From NCBI RefSeq assembly GCF_002954775.1, contig NZ_PJME01000003.1, positions 423,359-487,358 on the forward strand: a stretch of 64,000 nt of DNA, in the 5' to 3' direction. Below the pieces are notes generated by a model. That model saw nothing but the letters and a program-made list of their open reading frames with translations, searched no databases and was not told the origin of the DNA. Of the stretch, positions 8,166-16,944 are shown in pieces (position 1 is the stretch's first letter; the number at the start of each line of letters is the position of its first letter). The stretch is from Streptomyces geranii (GTDB taxonomy: Bacteria; Actinomycetota; Actinomycetes; Streptomycetales; Streptomycetaceae). Both the position numbers and the translations under genes were made by a program.

Positions 8166-9422
8166 ATGGCGGCAATGGAGATTCGTTCCACGACCGATGA
8201 CGACTTCGGTGTCTTCGTCGACACGGCCCATGCCGCGTTCGGGCTCTTCCCGGGAACGCCGGTGGAGGGCGGCGGGCTGTGGTGGTCGGCGCTCGAACCG
8301 GACCGCTGTCTGCTCGCCCGCACGACGGACGGGCGGCCCGTCGGCACCGCCGCCGCGTACCCCTTCGAACTCACCCTGCCCGGTGGGAACTTGGTCCCGG
8401 TACCCGGGGTCACCGCCGTCGGCGTCCTGCCCTCGCACCGGCGCCAGGGCGTACTCACCGCGATGATGCGCCGGCAGCTCACCGAACTCCGGTCCGCCGG
8501 GCACCACTTCTCCGTACTGCTGGCCTCCGAGGCCACGATCTACGGCCGGTTCGGCTACGGACCGGCCACCTACACAAGGAAGTTGACGGTCGAGCGCCAC
8601 CGGGGCGCCTTCGTACCGCCCCGCGCACGAGGAGCGGCCGACACCGCAGAGGCGGCCGAGGCGGGCGGCTCGCTCGAAGTGGGCGGCTCGATCGAGGTGC
8701 TGCGGAGTTCCGGGTGCGGCGAGATCCTGGAGGAGGTCTACGACCGGTACCGCCGCGCCCAGCCCGGCGCCCTCTCCCGGCCGCACCGCTGGTGGACCCT
8801 GCGCGCCGGGCAGCCCCCGATCTCACCGGCGCCGCGCTACATCGCCCTCCACCGGGACACCGACGGCGTCCCGGACGGATACGTCAGCTACTCCCTGGAG
8901 TCCGGCACCCTCTCGGTCGACGAGACCATCGCCGCCGACGACGCGGTCTTCACGGCCCTCGCCAGGTTCGTACTCGGGCACGACCTGGTCACCCGGGTCG
9001 TCTTCAAGCACGTCCCGCCCGATCACCCGCTGCGCCACCAGCTCGTGGACTACCGCGCGAGCGAGGTGAGCGGCGACATGGACTGGCTCTGGGTACGGCT
9101 CCTGGACGTCCCCGGCGCACTGACCGCACGTGGCTGGTTCGAGGACGGCGAACTGGTCCTCGACGTCGAGGATCCGTTCCTCGGCGAGCACGGCCGCCAC
9201 CTTCTGACCGTCCGGGACGGCAAGGCCGACTGCGTCCCGACGGACCGGGAGCCGGATCTGTCCCTGGACGTGCGCGACCTGGGCGCGGTCTACCTCGGCG
9301 GCACCGCCCCGAGCACGCTCGTACGCGCCGGACACATCCGGGCCCACCACCCGGACGCGGCCACCCGCGCGGACGCCCTCTTCCGCACCGACCGCACCCC
9401 GCACTGCCTGCACTGGTTCTAG
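8166..9422 (+). CDS. Eis-like GNAT family N-acetyltransferase
   Basis: About 418 residues with the arrangement of Eis (enhanced intracellular survival) proteins. The N-terminal GNAT fold has the acetyl-CoA site VTAVGVLPSHRRQGVLTAMM, a second GNAT-like region follows, and the C-terminus is an SCP2-like fold. Eis enzymes acetylate amines, including aminoglycosides and capreomycin in some species. Three closely spaced ATGs (8157, 8166, 8175) and a GTG at 8127 compete. The GAGGAGG at 8148-8154 is too close to 8157 and best serves 8166. The stop overlaps the stop of the convergent LacI gene by 4 bp. No substrate is implied by the neighbours. Confidence 0.85.
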   Translation: MAAMEIRSTTDDDFGVFVDTAHAAFGLFPGTPVEGGGLWWSALEPDRCLLARTTDGRPVGTAAAYPFELTLPGGNLVPVPGVTAVGVLPSHRRQGVLTAMMRRQLTELRSAGHHFSVLLASEATIYGRFGYGPATYTRKLTVERHRGAFVPPRARGAADTAEAAEAGGSLEVGGSIEVLRSSGCGEILEEVYDRYRRAQPGALSRPHRWWTLRAGQPPISPAPRYIALHRDTDGVPDGYVSYSLESGTLSVDETIAADDAVFTALARFVLGHDLVTRVVFKHVPPDHPLRHQLVDYRASEVSGDMDWLWVRLLDVPGALTARGWFEDGELVLDVEDPFLGEHGRHLLTVRDGKADCVPTDREPDLSLDVRDLGAVYLGGTAPSTLVRAGHIRAHHPDAATRADALFRTDRTPHCLHWF

Positions 9423-10555
9423 GGCTTGCGGGGCCTGCCGGAGGTGCCTGGGCCACCGGAGGAGCCGGGGGCGCTGGGAGAGCCGGGGGTGCTGGCGGTC
9501 ACCGCCGCGACCGAGTTCCGTACGACGACATGCGTGCCCAGCAGCAGATGCTCGTCCGGGTCGTCCGGCGTACGGCCGAGGACGGTGCGTACGGCGAGGC
9601 GGCCCAGTTCCTCGTACGGGACGTGGACCGTGGTGAGCGCCGGGTGCAGGTCGCGGGCGAACGGGATGTCGTCGTACCCGGCCAACGACACATCGCCCGG
9701 CGCGGAGAGGCCCGCCTCGTGCAGGGCGGTCAGCGCACCGGCGGCGACCATGTCCGTGGCGGCCATCACCGCAGTGAACTCCAGCCCCTGGGACAGGGCT
9801 TGACGCATCAGCCGGTGGCCGGAGTCGCGCGTGAAGTCACCGTGCAGCCGCAGCGCCGGGTCGGGCTCCAGGCCACGGGCACGGTGGGCGGCGGTGTAGC
9901 CGCGTTCACGGCCCTGGGCGGTGGTGTGGTCGTGGCGACCGCCGAGGAAGAGGACGCGTTGGTGGCCCTGGGCGAGGACGTGGGCGCACAGGGCGTAGGC
10001 GCCGCCCTCGTTGTCGTACTCGATGACCGTGACCGGCGTACCGGGGGCGAGCGGTGGCCGGCCGCACAGCACCAGGCGGGAGCCGACGGAGGCGAGGGAG
10101 TCGGCGATCCGGGCCGTGCGGGTGCGGTACTCGGGGGTGTCGGCGGTGCCGCCGACCAGGATCACGGCGGCGGCCCGCTGGGCGCGCATCATCTCGACGA
10201 ACTCCAGTTCGTGCGCCGTGTCGCCGTCCGTGCTGCACACGAGGCTGAGATGTCCGAGCCGGGTCGCCTCGCGCTCCACGCCGTGCGCCATCAGCGCGAA
10301 GGAGGGGCCGGTGATGTCGTCCAGCACGAAGGCGAGCGTGGGCGTCCCGACCCCGGCGATCGCTTTGGCACGGGCGTCGGCGACATAGTCGAGTTCGCGG
10401 ACGGCCCGCATCACGCTGGTACGGGTCGTGGCGCTCACCGGATAGTCACCGCCGAGCACCCGGGAGACGGTCGACGCGGACACCCCGGCCCGGGCGGCGA
10501 CATCCCGGATGGTGCTGCGCGTGACGCTGTCCCCGGTGCTGCTCTTCCTGGTCAT
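9419..10555 (-). CDS. LacI family transcriptional regulator
   Basis: A 378-residue repressor. The N-terminal HTH (STIRDVAARAGVSASTVSRVL) and hinge helix (ARAKAIAG) are followed by a periplasmic-binding-type sensor domain (…PTLAFVLDDITGPSF…, AGYDDIPFARDLHPALTTV…). It most likely represses carbon-source genes and is released by a sugar. It is transcribed away from the amidase cluster and ends convergently on the Eis-like gene, so its target is not obvious; autoregulation is suggested by the palindrome at 10597-10610. The C-terminal ~20 residues are Pro/Ser/Gly-rich and disordered. Confidence 0.92.
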   Translation of the reverse strand: MTRKSSTGDSVTRSTIRDVAARAGVSASTVSRVLGGDYPVSATTRTSVMRAVRELDYVADARAKAIAGVGTPTLAFVLDDITGPSFALMAHGVEREATRLGHLSLVCSTDGDTAHELEFVEMMRAQRAAAVILVGGTADTPEYRTRTARIADSLASVGSRLVLCGRPPLAPGTPVTVIEYDNEGGAYALCAHVLAQGHQRVLFLGGRHDHTTAQGRERGYTAAHRARGLEPDPALRLHGDFTRDSGHRLMRQALSQGLEFTAVMAATDMVAAGALTALHEAGLSAPGDVSLAGYDDIPFARDLHPALTTVHVPYEELGRLAVRTVLGRTPDDPDEHLLLGTHVVVRNSVAAVTASTPGSPSAPGSSGGPGTSGRPRKP

Positions 10556-10586
10556 GACGCGTGCCCCCCTGTCCGTGGGACGTGCG

Positions 10587-10610
10587 GCAACACTTCGGCA
10601 ACCGGTTCCC
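10587..10610. promoter_or_regulatory. LacI-type palindrome and overlapping GCAAC direct repeat
   Basis: Two elements overlap here, about 30-55 bp before the LacI start. GGCAACCGGTTCCC (10597-10610) is a 14-bp near-palindrome centred on CG with the layout usual for LacI-family operators. GCAACACTTCGGCAAC (10587-10602) matches 14 of 16 bases of the element at 1182-1197. Autoregulation by the adjacent LacI protein is an inference. Confidence 0.5.
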
Positions 10611-10690
10611 GTGCGGAGGCTAGCAGCGGATGTGGGTGGGCGGGAGCGGGTGGGGGAGAGTGAGCGAGGTGGGGAGAGCGGGGTAGGGCG

Positions 10691-12307
10691 TCAGGCCGAA
10701 GTCGCCGCCGCCTCCTCCGCCGAGAGGCGTGGGCGGGCGGTCGTGGTTCCGAAGGTGCGGGCGGTTGTCGGAGTCGTCGGGTCGGCCGGTCTGCGGGTGT
10801 GCCAGTCCGTGACCGTCTGGTAGGCCGCCGTGACCTCCAACAGGCGGTCCTCCTCGTACGGTTGGCCGCCCAGGATCGTGCCCACGGGTACGCCGGTCCG
10901 GTCGAAGCCGATGGGGAAGGCGATCTCGGGCAGGCCGAGGATGTCGAAGGGGACGGGGCCGGTCTGGAGTACGACGTCGGATGCGGTCAGCATGCCGTCG
11001 AGGACCTTCCTCAGCAGATGGTTCTTGGCCCGCTGGGCCGTGATCCACTCGTCGCCCGAGAGCATCAGCCCCTGCAGCCAACTCAGCAGCGACACCCCGA
11101 ACTTGGTGGGATCGGTGCGCAGCCAGTGCCGGAAGGGCTCGGTGCGCTCGGCGAGTCGGGCCGCGTTGAACGTGCCGGTGAGCAGCGCCCAGTCGTCCGG
11201 GTAGGCGATGTCGACCAGCGTGACACCCGGGATCGCGTCCAGGCGGGCGAGGAACGCGGTCCTCAACTCCCGCTGCGCGGACAGGAAATCGGCCGGAACG
11301 CCGATGCGCGTGGCCCGGCGCAGCCGTACCTTGCCGCCGCGCGACACTACCGGGGTCGCGGCGCGTACGAGGTCGGGTACGGCGGGCAGGCCGAGGGTGC
11401 GCGGGTCCTGCGGGTCCGGGCCGGCCAGCGCCTGGAGCATGATCGCCGCGTCCAGGGCGTCGCGCGCGAGCGGACCGGCGTGGTCGCGGGTGAAGGACAG
11501 CGGGATGACGCCGTGGACCGACACCCGGCCCATCGTGGGCTTCAGACCGGTGAGGTTCTGCTGGTTGGACGGCAGCACGATCGAACCGCCCGTCTGCGTC
11601 CCGATCGACGAGGCCGCGAGCCGCCCGGCCACCGCACAGGCGGGGCCCGTCGAGGAACCGCCCGGATCGACGGACGGGTCGTCCGGCGTCCACGCGTTGA
11701 CCGTCGTCACCGTGCCGTTCGGCTTCGTGGCACGGGTGGTGGCCAGCGGCCCCATCTGCCCCTTGCCGAGCACGATCGCACCGGCCGCCTTGAGGCGCGC
11801 GACGGCAGTGGCGTCCATGTCCGGCACGAAGTCCTCGAAGACGAGGGAGTTGCAGCGGGTGGGCACGCCCGCGGTGAAGTAGTTGTCCTTGACGCAGAGG
11901 GGGATGCCCCGCAGGAGACCGCCACGCGCCGGCGTCCGGTCCGCCCGCCGGGCGGCGGCCCGCGCGTCGTCGGCGGTGACTTCGGCGTACGCCTGATACG
12001 TGCCGTCGTACCGCTCGATCCGCTCCAGATACGCCTCGGTCAGCTCCGTCGCCGTCAGCTTCCGGCGCCGTATGAGGACAGCGGCCTCGGCGAGCGTCGC
12101 CTCGGAGGGGTCGTCACGGGCGGCTTGCCGTACGTCGATGTCGAGGCTGAGGTCGAGGTCGAGGTTGGTGACGGGGGTGGTTACGGGGTTCGAGGCGCGG
12201 TCTGCGACTGGGGCCGCGTGCGCGGCAGTTGCCGTCTGCACGGTCACCCCGGTGGCCAGTGCCGCCGAACTCGCCAGGAATATCCGCCGGTTGAGGGATC
12301 TGCTCAT
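10691..12307 (-). CDS. Tat-exported amidase (amidase signature family)
   Basis: A 538-residue member of the amidase-signature family, which hydrolyses amides with a Ser-Ser-Lys triad. The Gly/Ser-rich core is DPGGSSTGPACAVAGRLAASSIGTQTGGSI with the upstream catalytic lysine in GIPLCVKDNY. The N-terminus NRRIFLASSAALATG followed by AHA is a Tat signal, so the enzyme works outside the cell. The ATG at 12307 is supported by the Tat motif lying directly behind it; longer readings of this frame run into the preceding gene. It overlaps the upstream 100-codon gene by 4 bp, so the two are translated together. Confidence 0.92.
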   Translation of the reverse strand: MSRSLNRRIFLASSAALATGVTVQTATAAHAAPVADRASNPVTTPVTNLDLDLSLDIDVRQAARDDPSEATLAEAAVLIRRRKLTATELTEAYLERIERYDGTYQAYAEVTADDARAAARRADRTPARGGLLRGIPLCVKDNYFTAGVPTRCNSLVFEDFVPDMDATAVARLKAAGAIVLGKGQMGPLATTRATKPNGTVTTVNAWTPDDPSVDPGGSSTGPACAVAGRLAASSIGTQTGGSIVLPSNQQNLTGLKPTMGRVSVHGVIPLSFTRDHAGPLARDALDAAIMLQALAGPDPQDPRTLGLPAVPDLVRAATPVVSRGGKVRLRRATRIGVPADFLSAQRELRTAFLARLDAIPGVTLVDIAYPDDWALLTGTFNAARLAERTEPFRHWLRTDPTKFGVSLLSWLQGLMLSGDEWITAQRAKNHLLRKVLDGMLTASDVVLQTGPVPFDILGLPEIAFPIGFDRTGVPVGTILGGQPYEEDRLLEVTAAYQTVTDWHTRRPADPTTPTTARTFGTTTARPRLSAEEAAATSA

Positions 12308-12606
12308 GCCTGGCCACCCGCCTTCCCGGTCCACGCCTCGGTGATCGACGGGTAGAGGAGCGGCGGCGAGGCCTGCTGCGCGTACGCCGGGTCGGTGGCG
12401 GGCGGGGTCCAGCCGGAGATCGCGCCGGGGGTCGAGGCGACGAACGCCCGCAGGGAGGCGAGGACTTGGGAGCGCGTCGGGACTCCGGTGGCGGGGTCGG
12501 CCCGCTCCGGCAGGAGGGACAGATCGAACCCGGCCAACGCCAGCCGGGTCCGTACATAGGCGTCCAACTGGTCCTGCGTGGGCGGCTCGGTCACCACGGC
12601 CTCCAT
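12304..12606 (-). CDS. small conserved-looking hypothetical protein, partner of the amidase
   Basis: A 100-residue soluble protein without signal peptide or membrane segment. It contains a DQLDAYVRTRLALAGFDLSLLP segment and a Thr/Pro-rich C-terminal half. I do not recognise the family. Its stop overlaps the amidase start by 4 bp, which implies translational coupling and a shared role. It is unusual that the partner has no export signal while the amidase has a Tat signal. A GTG at 12594 is an alternative start. Confidence 0.7.
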   Translation of the reverse strand: MEAVVTEPPTQDQLDAYVRTRLALAGFDLSLLPERADPATGVPTRSQVLASLRAFVASTPGAISGWTPPATDPAYAQQASPPLLYPSITEAWTGKAGGQA

Positions 12607-12761
12607 GATCGGCGTACCTGCTCGACCAGGACTCCATCACCGGCCCGTGAAGCCCTCGTTGAGCCCATGCTTCACGGGAGTTACGCCGGACGTGGCGGCA
12701 CAGGTGCCAGACCACGGACCAGATGCCAGACCAGCTGCCGGACCAGGTACGGGACTGGGAG

Positions 12762-13700
12762 TCAGGCGGGGTTGAGGGTCCGGGCGATCGAGGTGATCGC
12801 CGCCGGTCCCACCCGGCAGCAGCCGCCGATCAGCCGGGCCCCGGCGTCCCGCCAGCCCGTCACCTGGCCGGCGGTGAAGCTCGAACTGCCGCCCCAGGCG
12901 CGGATGTCGGGGTCCCAGACCTCGCCACTGTTCGGGTAGACGACGACCGGCTTCCCGGTCACCCGGGTCGCCAGCTCCACGGCGGCGTCCACGTCCTCCG
13001 GCAGACAGCAGTTGACGCCGACGGCGACGACCTCGTCCGCCGCACCGGCCAGCGCGAACGCCTCCTCCAACGGCTGACCGGCCCGAGTCCGCTCCCCGGC
13101 CGCGCTGTACGAGAGCCACACCGGCACCCCGAGCCCGCGCACCGCGCGCAGCAGGGCCTCGGCCTCGTCCAGGTCGGGGATGGTCTCCAGGGCCAGGACA
13201 TCCGGCCCGGCCGCGGCCAGCGCCTCCACCCTCGGCCGGTGAAAACGCTCCAGCTCGTCGACGCTCAGCCCGTACCGCCCCCGGTACTCGGACCCGTCCG
13301 CGAGCATCGCCCCGTACGGCCCCACGGAAGCCGCCACCCACAACGGCCGCTCCGCCTTGGCGCGGCGCGCGGCCTCGCGGGCCGACTCCACGCTCAGCGC
13401 CAGCAGTTCGGCGGCGCGCTCACGCCCGATGCCGCGCTTGGCGAAGCCCTCGAAGGTGGCCTGGTAGCTGGAGGTGATCGCGACGTCGGCACCCGCCTCG
13501 TAGTAGGCGAGGTGCGCGTCGACGATCGCCTCGGGCTGCTCGACGAGCAACCGCGCCGACCACAGCTCGTCACTCAGATCGTGCCCGGCGGACCCCAGCT
13601 GGTTGGACATGCCGCCGTCGAGGACGAGGGGGGTACCGGAGGCCAGGGCGGCGGCGAAGGAGAGGGCGGAGGCGTGGGTGGGGCTGGTCTCGCTGGTCAT
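12762..13700 (-). CDS. mmuM: homocysteine S-methyltransferase
   Basis: A 312-residue zinc-dependent methyltransferase of the MmuM type, which makes methionine from homocysteine using S-methylmethionine or S-adenosylmethionine as methyl donor. The zinc ligands are visible: the GVNCC segment and the C-terminal GGCCRVGP, typical of the family. The start at 13700 gives the normal N-terminus (…PLVLDGGMSNQLG). The frame remains open upstream, but that sequence belongs to the opposite-strand transporter. It is divergent from an APC permease with a 123-bp shared promoter region. Confidence 0.93.
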   Translation of the reverse strand: MTSETSPTHASALSFAAALASGTPLVLDGGMSNQLGSAGHDLSDELWSARLLVEQPEAIVDAHLAYYEAGADVAITSSYQATFEGFAKRGIGRERAAELLALSVESAREAARRAKAERPLWVAASVGPYGAMLADGSEYRGRYGLSVDELERFHRPRVEALAAAGPDVLALETIPDLDEAEALLRAVRGLGVPVWLSYSAAGERTRAGQPLEEAFALAGAADEVVAVGVNCCLPEDVDAAVELATRVTGKPVVVYPNSGEVWDPDIRAWGGSSSFTAGQVTGWRDAGARLIGGCCRVGPAAITSIARTLNPA

Positions 13701-13823
13701 GGGTTCGACGCTAGTCGACGGCGGACCGGACGGCCGTAAGTGTCCAGCAAATGAACAGATTGACCACATTATGGGACGGCGCGTTACGATCGCGCCCTCC
13801 CCGCCGAACGATCCGGAAGTGCC

Positions 13824-15302
13824 ATGACCGCTCCCAGCACCACCGAGGCCGACGAGCCGGAGCCGAACCCGACCGGGACGACCGGGACGGCCGAGACCGC
13901 CGAGACGGCCGGGAAACCGCCGCCAGGCCGCCGGACCTTCGGCCTGGCCGCCGCCACCGCGCTCGTGATGGGCAACATCATCGGCGGCGGCATCTTCGTC
14001 CTGCCGGCCACGGTCGCCCCGTACGGCTCGGTGAGCCTGCTCGCCTTCCTGGTCCTGTCGGTGGGCGCGGTGCTCCTGGCCCTCCTCTTCGGCAGACTGG
14101 CCCGCCGCAGCCCGGTCACCGGCGGCCTGTACGTCTACCCGCGCGACGCGTTCGGCCCCTTCGCGGGCTTCCTGTCGGCGTGGTCGTACTGGACGATGAC
14201 CTGGGTCAGCATCGCGGCCCTGGCGGTGGCGGCGGTGGGATACGTCGACGTACTGATCCCGCTCGACGACAGCCACGCCCTGGGCGCACTGGTCGCGATC
14301 CTGGCCCTCTGGCTGCCGGCCGCCGCGAACTTCGCGGGCACCCGGTGGGTGGGCGGCGTACAGATCGTGTCGACGATCCTGAAGTTCGTACCGCTGCTGG
14401 TCGTGGCCACGGTCGGCCTGTTCTTCGTCGACACGGACAACTTCGGCGCGTTCAACGCGTCCGGCGACAGCGTGCCTGGCGCCCTGGCGGCCTCGGCCGC
14501 GCTGCTCCTCTACAGCTTCCTGGGCGTCGAGTCGGCGGCGATCAGCGCGGGCGAGGTGGCGGACCCCGAGCGCAACGTGGGCCGCGCGAGCGTCCTGGGC
14601 ACGCTGGGCTCGGCCCTCGTCTACATCCTCGGGACGGTCGCCGTCTTCGGCCTGGTCCCGCACGACAAGCTGGTCGACTCGGGCGCCCCCTTCGCCGACG
14701 CGGTGAACGCGATCACCGGCGGCGGCTGGGGCGGCACGGCGATCGCGCTGGTCGCGGTGGCGTCGATCGTCGGCTGCCTCAACGGCTGGATTCTCATGGC
14801 CGCCCAGATGCCGTACGCGGCAGCGCGCGACGGCCTCTTCCCGGCCCCGTTCGCGAGGGTGGGCAAGGGCGGGGTCCCGGGCTTCGGAGTCCTGGCCTGC
14901 GCGCTCCTGGGCACGGCCCTGATCGCCTTCAACTACACGGCGGGCCCGGACACCACATTCCGGGTCCTGGTCCTGATCACGACGTTCACCGGCTGCGTCC
15001 CGTACCTCTTCTCGGCAGCGGCCCAGCTGTACTGGCTGGCCAAGGGCACGAGGGCCCGCGTCCGCCCGGCGGGCCTGGTCCGCGACCTGACCGTCGCCTC
15101 CCTGTCCTTCGCGTTCTCGTTCTGGCTGATCGCGGGGGCGGGGTACGCGGCGGTGTACCAGGGGGTGCTGTTCCTGTTCGCGGGGATTCCGGTGTACGTG
15201 TGGATGCGGGGACGGCAGCGGACGGAGGAGACCGAGGAGCGGGTAGCCGCCCAGCCGCAGGGAGGGGATGCGGAACGCCCTTGTCGGGGGAGCGGGCGTT
15301 GA
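13824..15302 (+). CDS. APC superfamily amino acid permease
   Basis: A 492-residue integral membrane transporter. After a ~40-residue Thr/Glu/Pro-rich cytoplasmic tail comes the APC TM1 signature VMGNIIGGGIFVLPAT; about 12 hydrophobic segments follow. The pattern resembles basic amino acid/polyamine antiporters (AdiC/CadB-like). Because it is divergent from mmuM, uptake of S-methylmethionine or another amino acid is plausible, but this is inferred from position only. ATG 13824 follows a weak GGAAG. A possible promoter lies upstream: TTGACC at 13760-13765 and TACGAT at 13785-13790, with an over-long 19-bp spacer. Confidence 0.9.
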   Translation: MTAPSTTEADEPEPNPTGTTGTAETAETAGKPPPGRRTFGLAAATALVMGNIIGGGIFVLPATVAPYGSVSLLAFLVLSVGAVLLALLFGRLARRSPVTGGLYVYPRDAFGPFAGFLSAWSYWTMTWVSIAALAVAAVGYVDVLIPLDDSHALGALVAILALWLPAAANFAGTRWVGGVQIVSTILKFVPLLVVATVGLFFVDTDNFGAFNASGDSVPGALAASAALLLYSFLGVESAAISAGEVADPERNVGRASVLGTLGSALVYILGTVAVFGLVPHDKLVDSGAPFADAVNAITGGGWGGTAIALVAVASIVGCLNGWILMAAQMPYAAARDGLFPAPFARVGKGGVPGFGVLACALLGTALIAFNYTAGPDTTFRVLVLITTFTGCVPYLFSAAAQLYWLAKGTRARVRPAGLVRDLTVASLSFAFSFWLIAGAGYAAVYQGVLFLFAGIPVYVWMRGRQRTEETEERVAAQPQGGDAERPCRGSGR

Positions 15303-15323
15303 GCATGAAATGCCGCTACGAGA

Positions 15324-15764
15324 TTACGAGATGAGGTCCCGGACGTTGGCAAGTGCTCCTCGGAGGGCGCCGGAGAGTCTGCGGTCGCCCTCGGCGGAGG
15401 GAAGTTCGCTCTGCCACGCGTCGACGCCCTGCCAACCGTGCTCGGCCAGGGCAGGGACGGGCGGGTCGGCCTTCAGCTTCGGGGGCGCCGCGGGAAGTCG
15501 CAGCAGCAGAGTCGACATGCCCAGCGCGACGGCGGCAGCGATGCCCTCGTAGGCCAGGACCGGGACGCCGTAGGCGGCATGGAGAGCCGCGCGCGGAGCC
15601 AACTCGGTCATCCTGTCCTGGAGATCGGGGTGCGTGTGCAACTGCCATTCGCCCAGCGCGTAGTCGTTCGGTCCGCTCGGCGGGGAGCCTTGGGCCCGTA
15701 GGAAGTCGAGAATCGCGGAGTTCTGGGGATGCTCTGTGTTCAACGACGGCAGGTCCAAGCGCAT
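15324..15764 (-). CDS. hypothetical protein
   Basis: A 146-residue protein I do not recognise. It starts MRLDLPSLNTEHPQNSAI and has an Ala-rich helix (YGVPVLAYEGIAAAVALG) in the middle and a basic helix at the end. There is no signal peptide. The frame extends 31 codons further upstream to 15857, but that would overlap the start of the divergent adenosine deaminase; ATG 15764 with the AGGG just upstream is more likely. Confidence 0.65.
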   Translation of the reverse strand: MRLDLPSLNTEHPQNSAILDFLRAQGSPPSGPNDYALGEWQLHTHPDLQDRMTELAPRAALHAAYGVPVLAYEGIAAAVALGMSTLLLRLPAAPPKLKADPPVPALAEHGWQGVDAWQSELPSAEGDRRLSGALRGALANVRDLIS

Positions 15765-15855
15765 GGACTTGACCCTAGTTTCCCCTGACGGAGACGGGGA
15801 GGGCACTTCCGGACGGCTCTCGACGTTCGTGGCGGTGGTCGTAGGGTGATGCCTC

Positions 15856-16896
15856 ATGCGCAGCCTGGTTCGTTTGCCGAAGGCCCACCTTCATCTGCAC
15901 CTCGAAGGCGCGATGCGCCCCGCGACGCTCGCGGAGCTGGCTGAACGGGCGGAACTCCCGGAACCCGTGGGAGGGAGCGGCGAACAGCTGTCGGCCACGG
16001 CCGGGTTCACGTCGTTCGAGGACTTCACGACCGTGTATGGCGCCGCCGCGCGGCTGGTGCGCGAGGGCCCCAGGGAGAACCTTCTGCGGCTGGTGCGCGA
16101 AGTGGTCGAGGACGCCGCCGAGGACGGAGCGGTCTGGGTCGAGCCGCATGTGAACCCGCTGACCTACGAGGAGGAACCGGGCGCCGCGCTCGACGTACTG
16201 GACCTGGTGATCGAGGAGGGGCGTCGCACCGCTGCCCGGCTGGGCATCGGCTTCGGCGTCCTGGTGTACGCCCGACGCAACGCTGACCCCTCGGAGGCCG
16301 TCGAGGTCGCCCGGCTCGCGGCCCGGCGGGCCGGGGACGGGGTGGTCTCCTTCGGTCTTGCCGGGGACGAGGCCCGGTTCGGCCCGGAGCCGTTCGCCGA
16401 GGCGTTCGCCATCGCCCGTGACGCCGGGCTGATTCCCGCCCCGCACGCGGGAGAACTCGCGGGTCCGGCCAGTGTGCGTGCCGCACTCGACGTGCTCGGC
16501 GCGCGCCGGATCGCCCACGGCGTACGGGCTGTCGAGGACCCTGCTCTCGTCGCCCGCCTGGCGGCGGAAGGCGTGGTCCTGGACGTCTGCCCCACCTCCA
16601 ACGTCGCTCTCGGCGTCGTGAACTCCCTGTCCGCCCACCCGCTCCCGCGGCTGCTGGAAGCCGGCGTCCGCTGCACCCTCAACGCCGACGACCCCCTGCT
16701 GTTCGGCCCCGGACTGCTGGCGGAGTACGAGACGGCCCGTACGGAGTTGGCCCTCACGGACCTCCAACTCGCCGCGGTGGCCCGCACGTCGGTCGAGTCC
16801 TCCGGTGCTCCGGACGCCGTGGCGAGGGAAGCGGTCGCAGCCATCGGCGACTGGCTCGACACCCCCGCCCGAGCAACGACACTCCCGGTCCACTGA
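15856..16896 (+). CDS. add: adenosine deaminase
   Basis: A 346-residue metal-dependent deaminase converting adenosine to inosine, or a related aminopurine. The active-site blocks are present in order: KAHLHLHLEGAM (two zinc histidines) near residue 10, PHAGE (catalytic Glu) near 200, RIAHGVRA (His) near 220, and LNADDP (zinc Asp) near 280. Streptomycetes carry several such paralogues with differing substrates. It is cytoplasmic and stands alone on its strand; the ATG overlaps no neighbour once the shorter start is used for the divergent hypothetical. Confidence 0.92.
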   Translation: MRSLVRLPKAHLHLHLEGAMRPATLAELAERAELPEPVGGSGEQLSATAGFTSFEDFTTVYGAAARLVREGPRENLLRLVREVVEDAAEDGAVWVEPHVNPLTYEEEPGAALDVLDLVIEEGRRTAARLGIGFGVLVYARRNADPSEAVEVARLAARRAGDGVVSFGLAGDEARFGPEPFAEAFAIARDAGLIPAPHAGELAGPASVRAALDVLGARRIAHGVRAVEDPALVARLAAEGVVLDVCPTSNVALGVVNSLSAHPLPRLLEAGVRCTLNADDPLLFGPGLLAEYETARTELALTDLQLAAVARTSVESSGAPDAVAREAVAAIGDWLDTPARATTLPVH

Positions 16897-16909
16897 TCAC
16901 CGGGCCACG

Positions 16910-16940
16910 GGCCCATCGACCCACTGGCCCATCGACCCAC
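16910..16940. repeat. 15-bp perfect direct repeat between convergent genes
   Basis: GGCCCATCGACCCAC occurs twice (16910-16924 and 16926-16940) with one base between. It occupies the short gap between the adenosine deaminase stop and the end of the opposite-strand gene. It may be slippage debris; no hairpin of terminator quality is formed. Confidence 0.7.
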
Positions 16941-16944
16941 AGGC

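Noticed and set aside
4615..8175. 1186-residue open frame on the minus strand
   Set aside because: It is antisense to the ABC ATPase and flavoprotein, which have intact catalytic motifs; the translation is Gly/Arg/Val-rich without domains, as expected from high GC.
12705..12745. three TGCCRGACCA words between the amidase partner and mmuM
   Set aside because: Too short and irregular in spacing to separate from GC-rich chance.
12762..14663. 633-residue version of the homocysteine methyltransferase
   Set aside because: The extra N-terminal ~320 residues are antisense to the APC permease; the family starts at 13700.
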